From: Platerodrilus igneus
Taxonomy: Eukaryota; Arthropoda; Insecta; Coleoptera; Lycidae
Reading direction: 5' to 3'
DNA: 64,000 nt
Assembly: GCA_036346225.1 (NCBI GenBank)
Contig: JARFIW010001216.1
Location: forward strand, 434,001 to 498,000
Under the pieces are notes generated by a model. It saw only the letters and a list, made by a program, of their open reading frames with translations. It ran no database searches and was not told the DNA's origin. The position numbers and the translations under genes are program-made. Positions 56,670 through 64,000 of the stretch are shown piece by piece (position 1 is the stretch's first letter; every line of letters begins with the position of its first letter).

Positions 56670-57173
56670 AGTAGTCTGCTCCCGGAGATCCGAATGGGGG
56701 ACTATTTTAACTCAAGAATTTTCTACCCCAGAGAATGCCATCATCTTTAAGAACAATTTAAGTATGCTGTGTACTTGGGAGGTAATGTGGTGGTTTCTAG
56801 ATGCCTTCCACATCGCAGTAGTTTGTCTTAGAATGCCATACTGACCCCTGTGGTCTCTGCCACTCTAAGTACCGAAAAAGCTGCTGCCCTCTTTCAAGGA
56901 CCTGTCTTAATGTGGTTCCTCACTAAAGACCCCACTAATTTGGTTAAACCTATAGTTCGGCTCTTTAGCTCACTGAAGCACGCAAGCCATTGTACCTGTT
57001 CTAGTATTTTAGAACTTCTTCAAGGTGCAGGTCCGTTTAGAATGGTTCATGTTAATATCACAAGGAAAACCCAGTAAAAACTTGCAAGGCTACCTAGATA
57101 TTGGTGACATTTGATTTTCATTTGTTATTTCTTTTAGTAATGGAGTCCATTGTTTACAGCCCCCGGATGCTAG

Positions 57174-57583
57174 TCTTACGGTAACGAAATTGCACACTTC
57201 TTTAATAACCATCCTCTCGATCGTAGAAATAGAAACAAGTTAAAAAATATTTTTCCAATCCTCAAGTTATTGAATTTATTTGAAATTTAACTATATAAAA
57301 AAATTAATCAGCTGATTTCACGTTAAGTATATTAGTTACCTCAAAGTCGCTCCCAGGACGCAACACAAATTGAAGGCACTCATTCATCTAAACTTTAAAA
57401 ATTTTCACCTAATGTATTCAAACCAAATATATCAAACATTAATAAATCAAAAAGTCACCTTCAATTTATGTAACAAATGTCAAACTTGAAATTTTTATTA
57501 TTTTGACAACGATCCTAGGTCAAGGATCGAAACGTAAATAAAGACGATTTTAACAATTGTGAATGCTTTAATTCCAATAGAAG
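57174..57583 (-). repeat. Dispersed repeat, inverted relative to 45222..45608
   Basis: Begins cttacggtaacg and ends ..attccaatagaag. It contains gatcgaaacgtaaataaaga and atcagctgatttcacgttaa in the opposite orientation to 45.2 kb. The copies face each other across about 12 kb. Confidence 0.8.
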
Positions 57584-57831
57584 ATTAAGAAAAAGAAAAT
57601 TGAAACGTAAACAAAAATCAACATGGTTTTTGAGCAAATACCACTGTTATTACTCAAGCAAATAATGGCCACGAAAAGCTCCACAAAATATGAATTTAAA
57701 ATAATTGGATATCAAAGAAATGCCATGTGCATTAATCCACAACCAACAAACGGCATATGGGTCAATTGCAGATATCACTCGTAGAACACTTTTTTTTCTA
57801 GAAATAGCGGCTGTGTGGTGTAATATAATTA

Positions 57832-58811
57832 TGATCTAGTTGCCTGATGTTGTTTATAGACATTCTCTTTCCTACCTGTCATTAGTTTTAATGTGTTTAA
57901 TGTTTACTCTAATAAACTGTTTATTAAAAACTTAGAAGAGATACTCTATTTCATTTCAATTTAACAAACAGTTAATAGAAATGGATTGTTTTGTGGCTCC
58001 GGAACGATTCGACATCGACCCGAACTCTATAAATGCGACTCTCGAGTGGGAACACTGGTATACAAAATTTCTTAATTTCTCATCTGAAAAAGAAGACATA
58101 AATTGAAAATCCTTTATAATTACATCTCTGTCAAAGTCTACCAATATATTAGTGCTGCTAGGGCATATAAAGATGCAATTTCAATCCTTAATGATATATA
58201 TGAGAAGCCAGTTAATGAAGTCTATAATCGGCATAAGTTAGCCACTCAAAGTCAATTATCTGAAGAAAATGTTGACCAATTTTTACAAGCTTTAAATCTT
58301 CTAGCAAAAGATTGTAAATTTAAAGCTGTTACGGCTGAAAAGCATCGAGAAGATTTCATTTGGGATGCCTTTATTCGTGGTTTATCTGATACCAATATTA
58401 GGCAGAGACTTTTGGAAAATCCTCTATTGACTCTAAGCGATGCATATAAAAAAGCTTGATCATTAAAAATGACTCTACAACAATCGATGCTTTACAATCA
58501 ATCTCTGAATGTAAACGAAAAAGAAACTCCCGAAACTAACGAAATGCAATCAGACACTCCTGGATCAGAAGTCGAATTAAATAATTCTCGAAACGTTCAA
58601 CCTAGTGTACGTAGAAGTTGTAGAACAAGAAGACTACCTTTTCACCTTGAAATATACATGTTATAATTTATAGGCAGGGCTGAATGATCTATTTGCCAGA
58701 TGTTGTTTATAGACATTCTCTTTCCTATCTGTCAGTAGTTTTAATGTGTTTAATGTTTAGTCTAATTAACTGTTTATTAAAACCTTAGAAAATGTACTTC
58801 ATTTCATTTCA
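57832..58811 (+). mobile_element. Mini Ty3/Gypsy derivative with 127-bp LTRs (980 bp)
   Basis: LTRs at 57832..57958 and 58685..58811 are the same length, begin TGATCTA, end TTTCATTTCA, and share gatgttgtttatagacattc and aactgtttattaaaa. Between them are a gag start and the extreme end of pol only, so most of the element has been deleted. No matching target duplication was seen (aatta on the left, tgtgg on the right). Confidence 0.8.
57979..58666 (+). pseudogene. Gypsy gag joined to pol C-terminus
   Basis: ATG 57979 opens MDCFVAPERFDIDPNS and LEWEHWYTKFLNF. After a frame change, 58103..58459 carries AYKDAISILNDIYEKPVNEV, LSEENVDQFLQALN and FIWDAFIRGLSDTNIRQRLL, all standard for Gypsy gag. After a stop at 58457..58459, 58469..58666 begins with a gag-like MTLQQSMLYNQ and passes into VRRSCRTRRLPFHLE, the basic tail found at the end of Gypsy pol. 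Protease, reverse transcriptase and integrase are all missing. Confidence 0.78.
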
Positions 58812-59213
58812 TGTGGGAAAGCAAGTATGCTGTTAATTAAAAATTAATTGTATTAGAAACACCAACTGCATATTTTTTTGGAGTTTTTAAACAGTGTATC
58901 ATCGGCTAAGAGTGTAAAACTGCTATCTCCATTTTTTGCAGATATAACGTTTTTGGTGTCATTCGAAAGTAGACGGGTCTGTTGCATGTTATGGTTACGC
59001 TGCTAAGTCGAGATTTTATGTTAAACAGTATTTTACAATATGCGTTAATCTGTTATCTCCTGAGTAAGATTCTGACTACTACATAACCCATATCTCTAGT
59101 ACATGCAGTGGATATAAGTGAGAAGGTGATAGTTGTGGTTGTATAGTGTTTGTTTAAGAGAGAATAATTAGTTTAAAATTCCAGTACAGTGCTGATATCA
59201 TCAAAATGGTAAG
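58812..59213. other. Upstream region of family copy C
   Basis: No coding motif. At about 59205 a short ATG exon ending in GGTAAGT may be the first exon of copy C, but it codes for only one codon. Confidence 0.4.
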
Positions 59214-60261
59214 TCTGTTTATGCTTTATATGTAGTGCACAAAAATTCTGTTTTTTTGCAAGAAATGAATACGAAGAAAATGAAATGCCTGATTCTGAAA
59301 ATAAGATGTAATACGAGGGACTCAAATTCCAAATTGAATTCAATGGCGATTCTACTTTTACATGCGATAAAAACACTGCCAGTAATAATAGTCTAGTGAC
59401 AACAAAGGTGAAGAAGCTATAGAACTTATCGTTGATAATAATATAGCGTGTTTGAAGTAAAAGATTATAGACCAGAATCTCCTCTTGCTTTTATACAAGG
59501 AGATGTACTACTTGACAATACTGAACCTGTCACAGACAACATCATTTACTTAACTGAAGATTCGACGTTTTGTTTTACAAGATCTTTATGTGAACTAAAT
59601 GGGGTTGCAGAAAATGGTCAAGAAAAAGATTTTTTGCAGAGAAAGAAAAATTTGCACATATATAACAAAAAATTAAGCAAAGATGTCAATGCAAAATAAA
59701 AGAAAATGGATCAATGAAATGCTCCCTTGTTTCAGAACAAGTCAGACAATATTTGATAGTTTTGGAATTTCACGAGGAGAAAAAAAAGTGTTCGTTAACA
59801 ATACAGTAAAAAGCAGCTCTTATAACACAGAAAGATCGAAAAGCTACAAATGTTTCAAGAAGTTCTCAGTCCTTAACGTATTACCTCAAAATTGATGACA
59901 ATGATATTAAAGTATGCCGCACTCACTATATACCTAAATACTCTTACAGTTGGCAGATGTAACAGAGTTAATCACAATACACGCACCAAACCAATTGCAA
60001 AAGAAACTCGGGAATTACAATTTGTCGATTTATTGCCCGCTTTAGAATCCCACTACTGTCGAGCTTACTCAAATAAAAAATATTTGTTGCCCGCGTGGAC
60101 ATTCAAACAGAACCCTTACGACTTTTATGTAAAAGATTGGTGTAAATAAAAAAATGTTAATCCACTCTCGATTTCAGCATTCAATAATGCATTAGCCTTG
60201 AGAAATATTTCTATATTTCATTCCAAGAAGAACAAATGTGAAAATTACTCTACTTACAAAC

Positions 60262-61600
60262 TAGGACATATACATGTACCGGATGTAACAAAAAAGTGTA
60301 AAACATTTCAGGGGATGATTTCTCATTGTAAAAGAGATAGGGTCTTTCATATAAAGAAACTTCATTGGAGCATTCCTTATTAAGATACAGAATTCACAGA
60401 TGAATGTACTTTTTCTCGGGAAAAGATTATTAATTTTCATAATAACCACATATGGGCTGATGAAAACCCTCATGCTATTGTCCAAGCTAACCATCAAGAA
60501 CATTTTTGTCTTAACCGTGTGGGTCAAAGTTATTGAGGATTATTTAATTGGCCCTCATTTTCTACCTACTCGATTAAATGGTGAGGTAAACACTCAATTT
60601 TTAAGAGAGGGCTCCAGTACTGCTGGAGAAAGTTCTTTGTGATATCAGAAGGGTTATGTTTTTATGCATGATGGGGCTCCCGCCCATTTTAGTCAAGCAG
60701 CATGTCAGCATTTAACTCAAACATATCCAAATCATTGGATAGGTCGAGGAGGACCACAAAATTGGCCCGCTCGATCCTCGGATTTGAATCTTCTCGATTT
60801 CTCTACTTGGGGCCATTTACAGAGTTTGGTTTATCCTACTCCAGTTCGCGATGTAGACGACTTAAGAAACCGCATCATCGATGCGTGCAGGGTAATTAGA
60901 GAGACTCCAGGAATATTTGAGCAAAAACGTGGATCAACGCGCCGACGTGTAGACGCATGTGTAATGACTGAAGGTGGACATATTGAACAAGTAGTGTGAT
61001 TTCTACATGTTGTATGTTTTGTTATTAATAAATTAGTTTTGTTTATTCATCTTTAATCATACTTTGATGCAGGTAGTAACTACAAAATAACAATAATAAT
61101 CCAGTTCGCATTTATGACGATGTATCTCTGTAGTTTGTAAAAAAAATTTTTTCTGTGAACTGGTTAATTTTGGGCAAAAAATTCAAGAGACATTTTTTGT
61201 CTAGAATGAAATAAGCTATTGGAAATAATTTTTTAAATGGCAAACAAATAATAAGACAAAAAGTTACATTGGAAATAAATTTTAGGGGTTGCATTTTCCA
61301 CCCCTTACAACCATGGGGTAAACCAAATAAATTACTGAGTAAGTGTATTTTTGATAGTAAAAAATGTTATCTTAATTTCAATTTTGTAACTTTTTATTGT
61401 TTGTAAAAAAAATGAAAAACAAATTTTATGTACCCGCTTTAAGGGGCTGTATCTTAACAAGGGATGAAGTTTCTTTATATGAAAGACCCTATCCCTTTTA
61501 CGATGCGGAATCATCCCCTGAAATGTTTTACACTTATTTTGTTACAATACCCGGTATACAAATACATATTTCTAAGAAAGGTGAAACCAGAGCAGATAAA
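60262..61600 (+). mobile_element. Tc1/mariner-type element with about 130-bp inverted ends
   Basis: The segments 60262..60394 and 61443..61600 are reverse complements; both contain gtaaaacatttcaggggatg and agggtctttcatataaagaa. Between them lies a mariner-type transposase. The insertion splits family copy C. The target duplication was not established. Confidence 0.65.
60375..61000 (+). pseudogene. Mariner-type transposase
   Basis: In order: FTDECTFSREKIINFHNNHI with WADENPHAI (first frame), a middle piece IGPHFLPTRLNGEVNTQFLR, then MHDGAPAHFSQAACQHLT (second catalytic Asp region), WIGRGGPQNWPARSSDLNLL and DFSTWGHLQSLVY, ending at 60997..60999. The last third is an open frame of 111 residues. 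The first part has two frame changes and a stop. The WPARSxDLN block identifies the IS630/Tc1/mariner group. Confidence 0.83.
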
Positions 61601-61748
61601 CACAAAACCCCACTACCGAATCAAATGTTTTCACCCTTGACCTTCACACAATTTTAATTCCCCCCACATCCAATGATAGTAGTTTATACTACAAAACAAA
61701 ATTAGCTGAAATTCATAATCTTTGTTTTTACAATTTACGATCTTTTGG

Positions 61749-62098
61749 TATGTTGTGCTTCAGATGTATAAGGCAAATGTATGCAGGCAAAGTTAATAAC
61801 AAAGAGGTTATAGAAGGGGGGAATAAGGATATCTGTGGAAAATAAAAAAATATATAGGAGAAATAGAAGGGCAGAATACGTTCTAATGCATTTTTGGAGA
61901 ATAGTGTGGGATATATTACAAACAGAGATAAAAAAAAGAGGTAGAGATAGATGCAGAGCAGACTAGTGCACGCAGATAGTGAAAGATGCTGTATGTAGAA
62001 ATTTCAGGAAAATGTGTAGGTTAGCTCAGAATAGAAATCAATGAGGGTACACGTTTAACCAGTTCAAGGACTGAAGACCTAATGATAATGATGATCAA
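61749..62098 (+). mobile_element. RTE LINE 3' fragment
   Basis: Contains gtagagatagatgcagagca, tgtaggttagctcagaatag and ggtacacgtttaaccagttc, and ends in aatgataatgatgat, the 3' microsatellite-like end of the RTE family. It is inserted in family copy C. Confidence 0.78.
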
Positions 62099-62599
62099 AA
62101 GATGCATATTGTTACATCTGGAATGAGATTGAAGGTGGGCTTACTTCTGAGGAATTTGCTTCATGATTTACTGACTTCATAGAAAAATCAAGTACTGCCA
62201 CATATTGATCAAGTAAGTGAAGTGATCAGCAAAATCATTACGTATAGTGATGGTTGCACTTACCAAGACCGCAATTCCGTGATTACTAATGCAGCAATTA
62301 ATTTGGGTCGGATCCACAATGTCATAATAAAACAAAAATACCTCCAATTTGGTCATACAGATGGAGGCGGACTCTGTCCATTCAACAATCGAACGATGTT
62401 TAAAAAACCGAAAAGTTAATGTCCCAGTCGATTGTGTTCATATTTGTACAGTAGTCAGAAAAAAACCGTATCCATATATTGTGGAATACTTAGATCCTAC
62501 ATTTGATTTTCCAATGCTCCACCCAAAGATACTACATTGGCCAGAAAGCTTTTATCTGGAAATTTTTGAATTTTTCCGAACCATTTGCTGTTGCTGATG

Positions 62600-62767
62600 C
62601 ATGACAACACTCACATATTGGACCTCCATTTTATCTCTCATGCGAACGAGGGCATATTTTTGTGAAAAATGCTCACCTAACATTTTTCAGGCGGATTGTG
62701 TCGGGATTTGAACCCAAGACCTTGGGCATAGTAGTCACATGCATACCAATTACACCACGGATCACAC
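62600..62767 (-). mobile_element. tRNA-derived SINE, copy 3
   Basis: On the minus strand the head reads gatccgtggtgtaattggta, with A-box-like tggtgtaattggtatgc and B-box ggttcaaatcc, followed by the family body ggtgagcatttttcacaaaa and tgccctcgttcgcatgagag. It shares the body with 14061..14643. The acceptor-stem halves do not pair, so it is not a tRNA gene. Its Pol III boxes are the best preserved of the three. Confidence 0.82.
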
Positions 62768-63214
62768 ATTTTTCGACTCATTCAAAAAATTCTGTTCCTA
62801 AAAAGTATTAGATCTGAAAAAATGAAATGAGATGCTAAGGTGTGGTAGAGGTAACCCCCTTTATGTAATCAACGTGCAAACTATTTTGTTTTTCAGGCAA
62901 TAACATTCGTGCTTTAAGGTATGTCCCGAATGCTGATGTGTTATGTAAGCTCAGGTTCGGAGATCCGTGGGAAGCGTTACCCCAGTGAAAACAGAAAACT
63001 TTAACTTATGTTTGGAATCAGTTGGACATTTTGATTACAGAAGATAACTACCAGAAAGTATAACGATCCCGTGGACTATTATGAGAATATTCCACATGAA
63101 TAATTTCAAAAGGTTTATTCTTTTAATTTTTTTTACATACAGAACTTAAAACATCATGATTTGATTATAATTTTGTTTACTTATTAGTATAACCGTTACC
63201 ATAGAAAACACTCT

Positions 63215-64000
63215 TTAACACGTTCAATGCGAATGACGCACATGCACGTCATTTTATCCCTCCACTATATGCAGATGATGCGCTTATGCGTCTTGCTAGT
63301 ATCTGCTTATTTAGTGTTAGTCTAGGCTTAGTTCTGGCCATAAGTATATGTATTTGTAATCGCACATTCTTGTAGCCACCGTAAACGTAAAAATATAATT
63401 CGTTCATAACTATCATAATATATTATGGAGTTGGATAATTTTAATGTTGCTGGTACCTCTGGTGCAAAGCGAAGAAAAATTACCATTAAAAACCCTGATA
63501 GATTGACAGAAGATGAAATGTTACAATTTTTATATGTTTCTGAATCAGAACCTGAAGAAGATATGGAAAATTTGGATGAATTTGTGCCGTTTAGTGATAG
63601 TGGTGACGATGCTGAAGGTTAGTTAGATTTAGTACCTACTTGTACATATGGTTTGAAATAAATTATTTGTAGGTGAACCAGCTGCTATTGAAAACGACAA
63701 TGCAAGTGGAGATGCAGAATCTTGGTCTGAAATTCCAACTGAAATGCGAGAATTTTTGTTTACAAAGGAAAATATGATATTGATAGATTTACCAGAATCT
63801 GCAGAGCCATATGATTACTTTAGATTATTTGTGGATGACAATTTGTTAGACCTAATTGTTACTCAAACAAATATGTATGCAAAAGAAGTGCATTGTTCTA
63901 AAGGTGTTTTTAAAAAATCAAGGATTTCTGCATGGAAAGACGTTAGTTACAGTACCCGAATTATTAATTTTTATGGGGCTTACATACCACATGGGAACTA
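63215..64000 (+). mobile_element. piggyBac element, 5' part (runs off the window)
   Basis: TTAA at 63215..63218 is the target site of piggyBac elements. It is followed by a CACGTTCAATGCGAATGACG terminal sequence and a subterminal palindrome-like segment (atgacgcacatgcacgtcat). The transposase gene starts at 63425 and continues past the right edge. Confidence 0.72.
63425..64000 (+). CDS. piggyBac-type transposase, N-terminal part (two exons)
   Basis: ATG 63425 starts exon 1 (63425..63617), an acidic N-terminus: LTEDEMLQFLYVSESEPEED. A 55-bp intron (63618..63672, GT..AG) keeps the frame into exon 2 (63673 to the window end), which is open throughout. Exon 2 reaches SAEPYDYFRLFVDDNLLDLI and VTQTNMYAKEV, the conserved start of the piggyBac transposase core (PxDYFxLFxDxxLxxxIVxxTNxYA). 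Catalytic aspartates lie beyond the window. Cut-and-paste transposition at TTAA is the family's function. The frame shows no stop so far, so this may be an intact copy or a domesticated gene. Confidence 0.85.

Larger units (their letters stand above)
54110..57110 (-). mobile_element. RTE-type LINE, copy 2 (minus strand, decayed)
   Basis: An inverted relative of 22590..25905, covering the 3' end (54110..54470), reverse transcriptase, endonuclease and the 5' leader (56690..57110, matching 22590..23040). About 370 bp of unrelated sequence (55345..55725) replaces the region between reverse transcriptase fingers and endonuclease tail. Confidence 0.82.
59205..63070 (+). pseudogene. 'SDxxxxQN / GHT..ADSVH' family protein, copy C, in pieces
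   Basis: An acidic N-terminus at 59448..59699. The middle at 59892..60149 has RELQFVDLLPALESHYCRAY. 60198..60275 has ALRNISIFHSKKNKCENYST. After a mariner insertion, 61680..61745 has YYKTKLAEIHNLCFYNLRSF. After an RTE fragment, 62101 onward has CYIWNEIEGG, then YSDGCTYQDRNSVI, FGHT and MEADSVHSTIERCLKNRKV at 62349..62597. After a SINE, a last exon at about 62898 has LRFGDPWEALP. The order matches copy B. Frame breaks are numerous. The family signatures SDxxxxQ(D/N) and GHT..EADSVHS are retained despite decay. Confidence 0.65.

Noticed and set aside
45184..57583. A single 12.4-kb transposon defined by the facing repeats
   Set aside because: No shared target duplication was found, the outer sequences differ, and the contents are explained by independent insertions. 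It is kept only as an open question in the findings.
62600..62767. A tRNA gene
   Set aside because: A and B boxes are present on the minus strand, but the acceptor stem does not pair, and the sequence continues into a body shared with 14061..14643. It is a SINE head.
1..64000. CRISPR arrays, bacterial operons, riboswitches, phage genes
   Set aside because: No regularly spaced short repeats, no Shine-Dalgarno-led gene clusters and clear spliceosomal introns; the window is eukaryotic.

Overview
This is AT-rich animal nuclear DNA, most likely from an insect. The evidence is short introns of 55 to 57 bp with GT..AG ends, two exons of a SORBS/CAP-type SH3 adaptor gene, and a typical arthropod set of mobile elements (BEL/Pao, Gypsy, RTE, Jockey/CR1-type LINEs, hAT, mariner, piggyBac, a tRNA-derived SINE). 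The species cannot be named from the sequence. There are no bacterial operons, CRISPR arrays, rRNA genes or convincing free-standing tRNA genes.

The only clear host gene is the minus-strand Cbl-associated protein gene. It has one SH3 exon at 43471..43773 and the next at 21498..21994. The phases agree, and the intron between them is 21.5 kb, filled with a full-length BEL/Pao element, an RTE LINE, a solo LTR, a THAP-domain coding unit and a gene of an unnamed 'SD..xxQN' family. Almost everything else in the window is nested transposon.

Layout. 1-5.1 kb: two separate tandem duplications (334..1809 and about 3400..4945), simple repeats and no gene. 5.1-12.7 kb: a decayed minus-strand BEL/Pao element, split inside its reverse transcriptase by a 2,218-bp terminal-inverted-repeat element (8230..10447). 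That element has a 3-bp target duplication and carries a broken gene for a FEN/PIN-like protein rather than a recognisable transposase. 14.0-14.6 kb: a tandem SINE pair. 15.8-17.1 kb: a deleted Gypsy copy. 17.2-20.5 kb: a minus-strand LINE split by a solo LTR (18495..19328). 21.5-22.0 kb: CAP exon. 22.6-27.7 kb: an RTE LINE with tandem 3' tails, ending in a second copy of the same solo LTR (26892..27665). 27.7-31 kb: 'SDxxxxQN' family copy A. 31.1-32.2 kb: a small exon candidate and a THAP unit. 36.4-42.2 kb: a complete BEL/Pao insertion with 404-bp LTRs and a 5-bp target duplication. 43.0-43.8 kb: a foldback repeat and the CAP exon. 44.4-46.9 kb: mariner and RTE remnants. 46.9-51.4 kb: family copy B, split by a LINE. 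51.5-54.0 kb: a hAT element with a perfect 8-bp target duplication. 54.1-57.1 kb: an inverted RTE copy. 57.8-58.8 kb: a 980-bp Gypsy derivative with 127-bp LTRs. 59.2-63.1 kb: family copy C, split by mariner, RTE and SINE insertions. 63.2 kb to the end: the 5' end of a piggyBac element.

The best candidates for under-described biology are the TIR element carrying a nuclease-like gene at 8230..10447, and the 'SDxxxxQN/GHT..DSVH' gene family. That family occurs here in three diverged copies. Two of them are bracketed by alternating inverted short motifs, suggesting that it moves as a transposon.
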